From the NCBI GenBank assembly GCA_016717105.1, contig JADKGF010000004.1:165770-229769 (forward strand): a DNA stretch of 64,000 nucleotides, given 5' to 3'. The stretch is from Saprospiraceae bacterium. GTDB taxonomy: Bacteria; Bacteroidota; Bacteroidia; Chitinophagales; Saprospiraceae. Below are positions 8,952-16,761 of the stretch, piece after piece. How positions within the stretch are numbered: the first letter of the stretch is position 1; each line of letters starts with the position of its first letter. The position numbers and the translations under genes were made by a program. The notes under the pieces were generated by a model, which had not been told where the DNA came from, did no database searches, and saw nothing but the letters and a program-made list of their open reading frames with translations.

Positions 8952-9529
8952 TTACTTTTTGTACTTATTGTACTTCCATTTATTGGTACCCTTTTCGGAA
9001 TCGGCGATCAATTCATGTAATCTTTTAGTCTAGTTGCTTCCTGTTTGGCAGACATTACCCAGTTTGATGATGGTTTTCTGTATGTCGGTGCTAGGGATTG
9101 AAAATAATCCCATGCTGCTTTATTTGATTTAAATATGGCTTCCAACTCAGGCGAAAATTTGACTTCTTCATTTTCAAAGGAGTAGATTTTTGATTTATCT
9201 TCGGTTCTGTGGTTAAAGCTCACTAGCCCTGCATTGCGCATTAATCCTTTTTCGATCAGGCCTTCTACTTTTTTTATGTTTACAGCACTCCATATACTGT
9301 TCTTTTTCCTAGGTGTAAATCGGATTTGATAACTTTCTTGGTCTATCGAATGTTTTACGCCATCTATCCAACCGAAGCAAAGTGCCTGATCTACGGATTC
9401 TGACCATGTCATTGAAGGATTACCTGCATTCACCTTATAAAACCCGACGATAAGTGCTGATTCCTTATCGTGATTTGCTTCCAACCATTGTCTAAATTCA
9501 TCTTGCGTTGCGAAAAATAAAGGTGTCAT
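8952..9529 (-). CDS. YdeI/OmpD-associated (OmdA) family protein, 3' end frameshifted
   Basis: The uninterrupted frame (9008-9529, 173 residues) carries the family's features: FRQWLEANHDKE, VGFYKVNAG, ALCFGWIDGVKHSID, and RFTPRKKNSIWSAVN. It ends early as RLKDYMN, whereas relatives continue RLKRL... with a basic tail. Adding one A to the A4 run at 9023-9026 restores RLKRLHELIADSEKG and a tail ending WKYNKYKK with a stop at 8952, so I give the restored span. The family is implicated in bacteriocin or stress protection in some species, but the biochemical function is unknown. The gene appears monocistronic. Confidence 0.8.
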
Positions 9530-9571
9530 CTTTGTTTAAATCTATTTACAGCCACAATTTTTTAGATAACA

Positions 9572-9964
9572 TCAAAAAATCACACCTTTAACTGTTAATA
9601 ACGTAATGATAAAAAGTGCAATAGAAAAAACAACATACCCAAACGCATATAATCTCCCTTTTTTCAAAATTGGTTCTCTTTCCAATTGTTTTAATATCTC
9701 TGCTTCTGGAAATAAATAATTTATTAGCAAATAAAAAGGTAATATAATAAAAACAGAAAATAAAATGAAACGCTGCCATTTAGGTATTTGAAGCAACAAT
9801 ATTGTATTCTCATCCCATATAAAAATACATGCAAATGTCATAAAGTGAAATAATAAAACTGCTAAAAATGCTATTATTGTACTATAATAAGCTATATCAG
9901 CTGTATTGCCAGTTCTATAATAACTGTAAAGATATACTAAAAATTTAAATGTTAAATTTTTCAT
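9572..9964 (-). CDS. Small integral membrane protein, unknown function
   Basis: The 130-residue product has three clear hydrophobic segments (about 27-47, 66-84 and 105-127) joined by short loops; the loop after the second contains LEREPILKKGRLYA. It is similar in build to small hypothetical membrane proteins found singly in Bacteroidota genomes. Start at 9964 is the only ATG giving the full first segment. It lies in a run of small membrane-anchored genes (9.5-11.7 kb), all on the minus strand. No function can be assigned. Confidence 0.65.
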   Translation of the reverse strand: MKNLTFKFLVYLYSYYRTGNTADIAYYSTIIAFLAVLLFHFMTFACIFIWDENTILLLQIPKWQRFILFSVFIILPFYLLINYLFPEAEILKQLEREPILKKGRLYAFGYVVFSIALFIITLLTVKGVIF

Positions 9965-10040
9965 TGAATATGTTCAGAGTTTGATATTAAACAATTGTAA
10001 TATACCTGTTATTCCTGCTTCTCCAATACCTATTGCTGTT

Positions 10041-10454
10041 TTAATATCCATTTTCATCCTTAATGGCATCATAACAAGGCCCTGATCTAATATTATAATA
10101 CCGAATCTGCCTATTTTGGTCAATGGTCATTAAGGTGTCATTGTTCGCCTTTTTTGACAAAACCTTAAAGTACAAGTAGTTTTCACCAAAAATATCTTCA
10201 CCAGGAGCATTTACTGGAAAATTATCATAATAACCACACCAAAATAAATTTCCATTCACAATATCAACTTTTAAAAAGTTGGCATCATACCTAATAGAAT
10301 TAATCTCTAAGTAAAAACTATCTTTATAACTAATTCTCAAAGGTGTCAATTTGCTCATTTCCCTATCAATATAGAAGCTACGCACTATTAAAAAAACTAT
10401 TATACTTAAAATAGTTATACCAAAAAACAAAAATTTCTCCATTTTTTCAGTCAT
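10041..10454 (-). CDS. Single-span membrane-anchored hypothetical protein (intact copy)
   Basis: The 137-residue protein has an N-terminal transmembrane anchor (about 7-27, FLFFGITILSIIVFLIV) followed by an extracytoplasmic domain with FKVLSKKANNDTLMTIDQNR near the end. The ATG overlaps the stop of the small gene at 10454-10630 (TAATG), so translation is probably coupled. A degraded second copy lies at 10701-11097, and the product at 11343-11687 has the same layout (anchor, then ANSDTL near the C-terminus). Unknown function; a periplasmic or immunity-type role is possible but unproven. Confidence 0.65.
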   Translation of the reverse strand: MTEKMEKFLFFGITILSIIVFLIVRSFYIDREMSKLTPLRISYKDSFYLEINSIRYDANFLKVDIVNGNLFWCGYYDNFPVNAPGEDIFGENYLYFKVLSKKANNDTLMTIDQNRQIRYYNIRSGPCYDAIKDENGY

Positions 10455-10633
10455 TACTTATCAAAATAAGTTGTGTTGTAAAAATAAGAAAATGATAAAT
10501 TTATTGGGGCTCCGGTAAAACCAACATTGACACTTAACATATAGACTGTATATTCATTTCTAGTTTTGGAATTTGCAAAATCTAGATAAACAATTCCCAA
10601 AAAAATAATCATGATTAAGATCTGTTTCATTGA
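10052..10633 (-). repeat. Tandem duplication, unit A (intact)
   Basis: This segment, covering the 137-codon gene and the 58-codon gene before it, is repeated at 10706-11270. Shared landmarks include TCTGCCTATTTTGGTCAATG, GTTGGCATCATACCTAA and AATCATGATTAAGATCTG in the same order. Unit A keeps both reading frames. Confidence 0.85.
10454..10630 (-). CDS. Small exported or membrane peptide, 58 residues
   Basis: An ATG at 10630 opens 58 codons. The product starts MKQILIMIIFLGIVYLDFA, a signal-peptide or membrane-anchor segment, and then has a short polar part ending YFYNTTYFDK. Its TAA shares bases with the ATG of the 137-codon gene (TAATG), the classic arrangement for translational coupling. 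The pair was duplicated together (second copy frameshifted at 11097-11269), which supports the reading that they work as a unit. No known family recognised. Confidence 0.5.
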   Translation of the reverse strand: MKQILIMIIFLGIVYLDFANSKTRNEYTVYMLSVNVGFTGAPINLSFSYFYNTTYFDK

Positions 10634-10700
10634 ATTTTTTTTATTTAAAAAAAGAATATCTCTTATAAATCTGTAAAAATCTGATTTGCTCTATCCTTAA

Positions 10701-11097
10701 TTATCTTTCATCTTTAATGGCATCATAACACATCCTGATCTAAATTAAAGCTTCGAATCTGCCTATTTTGGTCAATGGTCATTAAGGTGTCATTGTTCGC
10801 CTTTTTTGATAAAATTTTAAAGTTCAAATAATGGGAACTAAAATTATATTTTACAGAATCCTTTCCAGGAAAATTATCATAATAACCCAACAAAATAAAT
10901 TCCATTCACAATATCAACTTTAAAAAGTTGGCATCATACCTAAAGAATTATCTATCTATAAAATAAAACTATCTTTATAACAAATTATCACAAGGTGTCA
11001 ATTTGCTCATTTCTTTATCAATAATAGCCAACTATAAAAAAACTATTATACTAAAATAGTTATACCAAAAGCAAAATTTCTCAATTTTCTCAGTCAT
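10701..11097 (-). pseudogene. Decayed copy of the 137-codon membrane-anchored gene
   Basis: This is the second copy of 10041-10454. The C-terminal part is still readable (LSKKANNDTLMTIDQNR at about 10752-10803), but several indels, mostly in A/T runs, break the frame; the longest surviving piece is 10723-10905. The equivalent of the start codon is at 11095-11097. Divergence is concentrated in small indels rather than substitutions. Confidence 0.75.
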
Positions 11098-11270
11098 TAC
11101 TTATCAAAATAAGTTGTCTTGTAAAAATACCGTTAATTGATAATTTGGGATCCAAAAACCAACATTGACACTTAACATATGGGCATAATATTGATTTCTA
11201 GTTCTGGTTTTTGTAAAGCCTAGATGGGCAATTCCAAAAAAAAATAATCATGATTAAGATCTGTTTCATT
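10706..11270 (-). repeat. Tandem duplication, unit B (decayed)
   Basis: Second copy of the segment at 10052-10633, about 70 bases from unit A. Both genes carried by unit A are present in the same order but neither is open. Confidence 0.8.
11097..11269 (-). pseudogene. Decayed copy of the 58-codon small gene
   Basis: The ATG and first codons (MKQILIMIIF) are preserved from 11269, but the A/T run after codon 8 is one base longer than in unit A and shifts the frame. The remaining sequence still aligns to the intact copy to the TAATG junction. Confidence 0.65.
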
Positions 11271-11342
11271 AATTTGCTTTATAATACTTCATTTTCTATT
11301 TTGAATAAAAATTTCATATTTCATTGGCAGGGTTTTCAACTT

Positions 11343-11687
11343 CTAAGCATACACAGTGCCATTAATAAGTACACATTTTAAGGTATCTGAGTTTGCTACT
11401 TTTATTAAACTATCCACTTTACCCCAGTTTTCATCAAGCCAAAACTTCTTATCAAAACTGCCAATAGAAGTAGTAGGAAGAAAAGAGTCATTTAGTATCC
11501 ACAATCTTCCATCTCTAAACCTCTTTACAAATCTCTTTTTTATCTTTAAAGGCTTACTAAATTCTACTCTAATTAAATCTTTAATTTCTTGCCCCATCTG
11601 ATAATTGTCATAAATTCCATATATTATACCACATAAAATAAAAAAAAACATATATATAATATAATTGATATTTTTCATAATGTTCAT
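11343..11687 (-). CDS. Single-span membrane-anchored hypothetical protein
   Basis: The 114-residue product has an N-terminal hydrophobic segment (residues about 7-26, INYIIYMFFFILCGIIYGIY) and a small basic extracytoplasmic domain (KIKKRFVKRFRDGRLW) ending with VANSDTLKCVLINGTVYA. The layout and the C-terminal N-x-DTL motif resemble the product at 10041-10454, so it may be a distant paralogue. Start could be codon 1 or the second ATG four codons on. No function can be assigned. Confidence 0.55.
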   Translation of the reverse strand: MNIMKNINYIIYMFFFILCGIIYGIYDNYQMGQEIKDLIRVEFSKPLKIKKRFVKRFRDGRLWILNDSFLPTTSIGSFDKKFWLDENWGKVDSLIKVANSDTLKCVLINGTVYA

Positions 11688-11932
11688 TTAATTACGGTGT
11701 TATTTTCCCAATAACTTCCACCAAGTGGAAAACTAGGAACAGGAAGTAAAACTGCAAATAAAATAACGGCCAAATATTTTATAAATCTATATTTTTATTC
11801 AATTATTATAATAAAACAAAGATACAAAATTGATTAAATTGTACAACAAAAGGTTTTCATCCTTTCTTATCCATGTTTGGCCCAATAGGCTCCGAACTTA
11901 AAAACTAGTGTAATATTTCGTTTTACACATTC

Positions 11933-12085
11933 CTACAACGCCTGAATGATATCGTATTGTGTCAAGATGATCAGATCGCCTGATAAATCTTTGGCAATGA
12001 CAGCAGGTACATTTTTCGAAATATATTTATTCAAATCCTTGACTGCAAGGTCAACTCCTACGATTGGGAATGGCTGAGCCATTAT
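11933..12085 (-). pseudogene. Severed second CBS domain of the cystathionine beta-synthase-like gene
   Basis: The frame of the upstream gene stays open after its TAA (12086-12088) down to TAG at 11933-11935. It encodes MAQPFPIVGVDLAVKDLNKY and then VPAVIAKDLSGDLIILTQYD, the second half of a CBS-domain pair. One codon change (TAA for an expected GAA in HVA-E-IM) separates it from the enzyme. Confidence 0.75.
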
Positions 12086-13291
12086 TTAGGCAACATGTTT
12101 TTCGCTGTTTTGCAATGGATTATTTAGGATAAATTCCAATATTGTACTTTCCGTTATTGAACCTTTTATCTCGTCGCCTTCCATGACTGGTAGCTGTGAA
12201 ATATCCATATCTTTCATCAACTTCAATACATTTTTTACACTTTCAGTTGATGGTACAGATATAAATTTTTTATCCCTTTTGTTGGTGATCAAGTCTCTGA
12301 CTTTCAATTCACTATCGAGAAATCCACGCTCACGCATCCAGTCATCATTGTATAGTTTGCCCATATATCGACTACCATGATCGTGAAATAAAATAACCAC
12401 TACATCAGTAGGTTTAAGTTGATCTTTCATTTGCAGCAAGCCTGCAAGTGCAGATCCTGCACTATAACCCAACAAGATACCTTCTTCCTTAGCAAGTCTT
12501 CGGGCAGCAAGTGCAGCATCCTTGTCCGTCACCTTTTCGAAATGATCGATCAAGCTGAAATCAACATTTTTCGGCAATATGTCTTCACCTATGCCTTCAG
12601 TAATGTAAGGATATATTTCTTTTCTATCAAAGATGCCTGTTTCGTGGTATTTTTTAAAAACAGAACCATACGTATCTATACCCCAAACTTTCACTTCAGG
12701 GTTTTGCTCTTTCAAATATTTGGCTACACCAGATACCGTACCACCTGTTCCTACGCCGACGACGTAATGCGTGATTTTACCATCAGTTTGCCGCCAGATT
12801 TCAGGGCCAGTTGACTCATAATGTGCTTGTCTGTTGGAAAGATTATCATATTGGTTGAGCCAAGCAGAGTTGGGAATTTCTTTGCTGAGTTTTTCGGCTA
12901 CTGAATAATAAGATCTAGGATCTTCAGGCTCGACATTTGTAGGACATACGATGACCTCAGCACCTACAGCACGGAGCATATCCATTTTTTCTTTGGATTG
13001 TTTGTCACTTGTCGTGAATATACACTTATAACCTTTGACAGCTGCAGCCAATGCAATACCCATTCCTGTATTGCCAGAAGTACATTCGATAAAAGTGCCA
13101 CCTGGTTTGATCCGGCCTTCTTTCTCGGCATCTTCCACCATTTTGAGTGCCATACGGTCTTTGGTAGAGTGCCCAGGATTGAATGTCTCTATCTTTCCCA
13201 ATACAAGACAAGGCAAGCCTTCTACAACTTTATTGAGCTTTACCATAGGTGTGTTACCAATGGTTTCCAAAATATTATTCCGATAATCCAT
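12086..13291 (-). CDS. Cystathionine beta-synthase-like PLP enzyme with a truncated CBS-domain pair
   Basis: The 401-residue product is a fold-type II PLP enzyme of the cysteine synthase/cystathionine beta-synthase family. NPGHSTKDRMAL carries the PLP lysine (about residue 44), ECTSGNTGMG the substrate loop and GVGTGGTVSG the phosphate loop. Residues about 335-393 form the first CBS domain (KFISVPSTESVKNVLKLMKD). The frame then ends in HVA-stop where family members continue into the second CBS domain; that sequence is intact downstream (11933-12085). It converts serine (or O-acetylserine) and homocysteine or sulfide in sulfur amino-acid metabolism; the exact substrate is not resolvable here. 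Confidence 0.88.
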   Translation of the reverse strand: MDYRNNILETIGNTPMVKLNKVVEGLPCLVLGKIETFNPGHSTKDRMALKMVEDAEKEGRIKPGGTFIECTSGNTGMGIALAAAVKGYKCIFTTSDKQSKEKMDMLRAVGAEVIVCPTNVEPEDPRSYYSVAEKLSKEIPNSAWLNQYDNLSNRQAHYESTGPEIWRQTDGKITHYVVGVGTGGTVSGVAKYLKEQNPEVKVWGIDTYGSVFKKYHETGIFDRKEIYPYITEGIGEDILPKNVDFSLIDHFEKVTDKDAALAARRLAKEEGILLGYSAGSALAGLLQMKDQLKPTDVVVILFHDHGSRYMGKLYNDDWMRERGFLDSELKVRDLITNKRDKKFISVPSTESVKNVLKLMKDMDISQLPVMEGDEIKGSITESTILEFILNNPLQNSEKHVA

Positions 13292-13323
13292 GATTAATTT
13301 AGCTTAGGGTGTAAAATATTTCG

Positions 13324-13331
13324 CAAAGATA
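13324..13331 (-). promoter_or_regulatory. Candidate -7 element TATCTTTG for the CBS-like gene
   Basis: TATCTTTG on the minus strand, 33 bases before the ATG at 13291, fits TAnnTTTG. No convincing -33 element at the usual spacing. Confidence 0.45.
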
Positions 13332-13389
13332 TGATATTCTTTATCAAAATTGCTGAAATATCAGCCAAACTATCGCAATCAATTGAAGG

Positions 13390-13953
13390 TTATTGTGGTG
13401 TAGCTGGTGGAAGTTCAGTCTGATTTTCGCCTTTAATTCCATCCATTGCTTCTACGGTCTTATCCCAAAATCCCTTGAAAATAGGCTTCATAGATGTAAA
13501 GATGGCTTTTCCTTTTTCTGGCAATGGCTCAAGCAAGGAATAAGTGATAGACGCAGCTTTCACTTCTGGTTTGAGTACGTTAAGGCTATTGACCAACCAA
13601 ATTGCAAGACTTAATATATAAGCAAAAAACAGTCCTTGTACTGCACCACCAGCTATTTTATTGACAAAATTGATGTTGACAGCTTCGAGCATATCTTCCA
13701 ACTTTTTACCAACAAATCTGATGAGCGCCATCACTCCGATGAAGGTAATGACCACGCCTAGAAGAAATGAAACAGCAGGTGACGTTTTGATAATTTCTTG
13801 TAAGATGCTTATGACAATCGGTGACAATTTCAGAGCTGCCAAAATGCCGATCACCAAAGACAATGAATCAAAAATGGTTTTTATCAATCCACGGGTATAT
13901 CCTAAATAAAAACCCAATGAGACGACAATAGCGACGATTATATCTAATAGCAT
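13390..13953 (-). CDS. CvpA family inner-membrane protein
   Basis: The 187-residue protein has four hydrophobic segments (about 3-20, 29-47, 62-82, 102-122) with GFYLGYTRGLIKTIFD near the N-terminus and FVNKIAGGAVQGLFFAYILS in the third-fourth segment region, the conserved pattern of CvpA. The C-terminal tail is cytoplasmic or periplasmic, ending ELPPATPQ. CvpA is linked to colicin V secretion, envelope homeostasis and biofilm traits in other bacteria; its exact role is unsettled. It lies alone, divergent from the lipoprotein at 14179. Confidence 0.85.
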   Translation of the reverse strand: MLLDIIVAIVVSLGFYLGYTRGLIKTIFDSLSLVIGILAALKLSPIVISILQEIIKTSPAVSFLLGVVITFIGVMALIRFVGKKLEDMLEAVNINFVNKIAGGAVQGLFFAYILSLAIWLVNSLNVLKPEVKAASITYSLLEPLPEKGKAIFTSMKPIFKGFWDKTVEAMDGIKGENQTELPPATPQ

Positions 13954-14107
13954 ATTATTCTTTTAAAACACAATGATATGATTATTTACTGGTATTGAGA
14001 CGCAAAAGTTATAAAAAGTTGCATTTGGCTTGTTGTATTTGATTTATGAAAAATTTATAAGCTAATATTTTTGTTACAAAATTTCAGAGCAATAACAATA
14101 AAATCTA

Positions 14108-14115
14108 TAATTTTG
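14108..14115 (+). promoter_or_regulatory. Candidate -7 element TAATTTTG for the MliC-like lipoprotein
   Basis: TAATTTTG fits TAnnTTTG and lies 64 bases before the ATG at 14179. A second match, TATTTTTG at 14066-14073, makes the choice uncertain. Confidence 0.3.
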
Positions 14116-14178
14116 TGGTTTACAAAAAGCTTATCAAAAGCCATTAATTTTATAACAATTTTAATACACCATTTAAAA

Positions 14179-14796
14179 ATGAATAATAAAATCCTAATTT
14201 TTTCCTTAGTAACTTTTGCTTTTATTTCCATGATCTCTTGCAAAGATAAGCAAACACAATCTGCTCCTAGTGATATTGTCAAAAGTACGGCAGCCAACAA
14301 AGATGGACAGAAGCTAGAAATGACATTTGACAATGCAAAAGGTACGGCAACTGTCCAATACAATGGAGAGACCATAGAACTCATAACTGATAATCCTGCA
14401 TCTGGCATGAGTTACAAAAACGACCATTACCAATTGATGGGCAAAGGCGAATATGTTGAATTTTCAAAAGATGGAAATCTAATTTTCAAAAGCGATGATC
14501 CATTTTATGAAGAACAATCAGGCAATAACGGACAACAGTGGTGGATGGATCAACACTTAATAAATGGTGCACCAATAAGTAAGAAACCTGAAGAAGGTGG
14601 TGAAAGCTTCTTGAAGATCAATGCTGACAGCACAGCAGAGTATAAAGTTGGTGATATTGTTAATGCCATGACATGGACTAAAGAAAATCATGCTTTATTA
14701 TTGAAAAACAAACTTTCAGGCAAAACTTTAAAGTTTAAGATCACCAATAATACTTTAATTGATGACTTAGGTCAGTCATGGTTTGTAAAAAAGTAA
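14179..14796 (+). CDS. MliC-like lysozyme-inhibitor lipoprotein
   Basis: I start at 14179: MNNKILIFSLVTFAFISMISC is a lipoprotein leader, and the longer frame from 14071 has no such signal. After Cys21 come polar residues, then a domain (about 45-110) with KLEMTFDNAKGTATVQYNGE and NPASGMSYKNDHYQLMGKGE, matching the membrane-bound C-type lysozyme inhibitor fold. The C-terminal half (about 130-205) is a second small beta domain (AEYKVGDIVNAMTWTKEN) with no family I recognise. Predicted envelope lipoprotein protecting against lysozyme; inhibitor activity is inferred from the family. It converges on the hydrolase gene, four bases away. Confidence 0.7.
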   Translation: MNNKILIFSLVTFAFISMISCKDKQTQSAPSDIVKSTAANKDGQKLEMTFDNAKGTATVQYNGETIELITDNPASGMSYKNDHYQLMGKGEYVEFSKDGNLIFKSDDPFYEEQSGNNGQQWWMDQHLINGAPISKKPEEGGESFLKINADSTAEYKVGDIVNAMTWTKENHALLLKNKLSGKTLKFKITNNTLIDDLGQSWFVKK

Positions 14797-14800
14797 CATT

Positions 14801-15796
14801 CTAATTTACAGGCTTTAAACCCAAAATTTCGTCCGCAAATCGAAAGGTTTCATTTCTGATATTATCAATATCGGCTGACATAATATGCGATGAAATGACA
14901 TGATTTCCTGCATTGGGAAATGCAATTTTCCTTTTGCTAGTTGCAGGTGTTCCTATTTGATCAAAAAAATCAAGCATTCTGGAAACAGATACTACTTGGT
15001 CTTGATTTTCTTCGTCTTTGTAATAATAACCCAAGAAAACAGGCACATTAATTTTCTTGAATGTTTCTGGATTCATGAAATCGTTAATAAGCGCCTTTAC
15101 TGCAAAAATGCCATTAGTGTGATAAACAGAATTCCAATATTTTTGAGCTTCAGGTTTATAATCGATTCGGTTATAATTACCATCCAATACGAAGGTTGAT
15201 ATCTTTTTCCCCCAAGGATACAACAGCATTGCAGACATCGGATCGTAGATATCTATATTGGGAGAATACATAATCATACTGTGAATATCTTCGCCAGCAG
15301 CTGCAAGGATTGCCGAAAGTGTACCACCAGTAGAGCAAGACATTACGATCACTTTATTGCCCAATTTTTTCCCAATGTCAAGGGCATCCTCTGCGGATTG
15401 CAGATAGTTATCTGGTGTTAGATTCACAAAAGAATTGGTATCAACTCTCCCATGATCTTCCAATCTAGCCAAAAGCAAATTCATGCCATATCGTTTAGCA
15501 AAATCTGTATGCAAAGGCGCACCTTCTTCTTGACTTGCTGAAAATCCGTGCAAGTAAACTAATGCAAATTCAGTCTTTTGATGCAGTGAATCAGCCCATA
15601 CAATTCTTGCTTCATTATCTGGTTTCAAATCAGAAATTTTCTGCTCACCAGATGCAATCAGACTGTCCAATCCGCTTATATCTACTTGTATTTCTGTATC
15701 CAAAATCTTTGGTGACTCAAATTTTACTTTAGGGCCAATTGCGTACACAAAAGCACAAATAGCAAAAAATGCAAATAATATTTTTACAATCTTCAT
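14801..15796 (-). CDS. Exported alpha/beta hydrolase (lysophospholipase/monoacylglycerol lipase-like)
   Basis: The 331-residue protein begins with a hydrophobic signal or anchor (KILFAFFAICAFVYAIG). ALVYLHGFSASQEEGAP is the oxyanion region, VMSCSTGGTLS the nucleophile elbow with Ser in C-S-T-G-G, NQDQVVSVSRM the likely acid region and NAGNHVISS the catalytic His. The unusual elbow (S-C-S-T-G-G) places Ser as nucleophile; Cys sits just before it. Likely hydrolyses an ester or lipid in the envelope; substrate unknown. Last gene of a minus-strand operon behind coaE (9-base gap). Confidence 0.8.
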   Translation of the reverse strand: MKIVKILFAFFAICAFVYAIGPKVKFESPKILDTEIQVDISGLDSLIASGEQKISDLKPDNEARIVWADSLHQKTEFALVYLHGFSASQEEGAPLHTDFAKRYGMNLLLARLEDHGRVDTNSFVNLTPDNYLQSAEDALDIGKKLGNKVIVMSCSTGGTLSAILAAAGEDIHSMIMYSPNIDIYDPMSAMLLYPWGKKISTFVLDGNYNRIDYKPEAQKYWNSVYHTNGIFAVKALINDFMNPETFKKINVPVFLGYYYKDEENQDQVVSVSRMLDFFDQIGTPATSKRKIAFPNAGNHVISSHIMSADIDNIRNETFRFADEILGLKPVN

Positions 15797-15805
15797 TTTA
15801 TAACT

Positions 15806-16402
15806 TTAAATTTTGCTGATTTTTTTATGAATTTCCCATACCTGAGGAATAATCGGTTTAATGCCATCATTGACTATCACGAAATCTGCCACTTTTACTT
15901 TTTCAGATTCAGCCATTTGACTTTTAATTTTTTTTGTTACTTCTTCACTGCTCAATCTGTCCCGCTTCATTACCCTTTTGATTCGGATGTTTTCTGGACA
16001 AGTCACTACAATTATTGCATCTAGTGATTTGTAACTTCCGTTTTCTACCAGCAAGGCTGCTTCTCTAATGATATATGGTGGATTGAAGTCTGCTCTAATT
16101 TGTTGCGTCCACCGATCAGCATCAGTCTGTACCGCAGGATGGACGATTTGATTTATCGCTAACAGCAAACTCTTATCAGAAAAAATCTTGGACGCTATAA
16201 ACTTCCGGTTCAATTTCCCATTGGCATGGTACGCTTCTTCGCCAAGGACTGCTTTGATCTGTTGCTTGACAGAAGCATGTGACGACATGATCCTTTTGGC
16301 TTGAATATCAGCATAATAAATAGGAATATCCAATGATTCGAAGATTTGACAAATGGTGGTTTTCCCAGATCCAATTCCTCCTGTGATGCCTACCTTTTTC
16401 AT
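15806..16402 (-). CDS. coaE: Dephospho-CoA kinase
   Basis: CoaE phosphorylates the ribose 3' hydroxyl of dephospho-CoA, the last step of coenzyme A synthesis. The start is placed at 16402 (MKKVGITGGIGSGKTT); the frame extending to 16441 adds thirteen residues before the universal N-terminal strand and P-loop. The P-loop GGIGSGKT is at residues 7-14, PIYYADIQAKR holds the catalytic/CoA-binding Asp, and RMSR-type LID residues appear in RVMKRDRLS. 198 residues is the normal family size. Its ATG overlaps the stop of the preceding gene (ATGA), indicating coupling. Cytoplasmic. Confidence 0.95.
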   Translation of the reverse strand: MKKVGITGGIGSGKTTICQIFESLDIPIYYADIQAKRIMSSHASVKQQIKAVLGEEAYHANGKLNRKFIASKIFSDKSLLLAINQIVHPAVQTDADRWTQQIRADFNPPYIIREAALLVENGSYKSLDAIIVVTCPENIRIKRVMKRDRLSSEEVTKKIKSQMAESEKVKVADFVIVNDGIKPIIPQVWEIHKKISKI

Positions 16403-16761
16403 TTTTGAGATGTATTTTGTACAGATAATGCTCTCGTCCAACTACCCAAAAGGCCTCCAAGTCCACCTATCAATCCACCTGTAATCCCTGTTAAGAAATA
16501 AACAGCTGAAGTAGAAATCTGTCCAAACAGCGAAGCAAGCAATGAAGAAACTGGTACATCAAAATTTTGATCAGCCAAATATGCTTTCACAGTCCACAAT
16601 ACCAAAACTCCTAACAATCCGACACCGAATGCAGCCCATTTATTAGATAAAAAGATATAACACACCACAAAAGAAACTAAACCTACAATCCACCAAGGTA
16701 AAAAATATTGGCAAATAAGTGACCCTAGAATCACATATATTATCGATAAAACTATTTTCAT
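16399..16761 (-). CDS. Small multi-span membrane protein, unknown function
   Basis: The 120-residue product is almost entirely hydrophobic, with about four membrane segments and a Gly-rich last one (GITGGLIGGLGGLLGSW). Both ends overlap neighbours by ATGA junctions: its ATG with the penicillin acylase stop and its stop with the coaE start. This tight packing implies one transcript. It resembles short hypothetical proteins conserved next to coaE in Bacteroidota; no function known. Confidence 0.7.
   Translation of the reverse strand: MKIVLSIIYVILGSLICQYFLPWWIVGLVSFVVCYIFLSNKWAAFGVGLLGVLVLWTVKAYLADQNFDVPVSSLLASLFGQISTSAVYFLTGITGGLIGGLGGLLGSWTRALSVQNTSQK

Noticed and set aside
9974..10051. A 25-codon open frame after the 137-codon gene (start MDIKTAIGIGEAG)
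   Set aside because: Too short, with no separate promoter or recognisable family; overlaps the 3' end of the neighbouring gene.
12183..13297. Plus-strand open frames opposite the CBS-like gene
   Set aside because: No codon pattern or family signal; they are shadows of the minus-strand enzyme.
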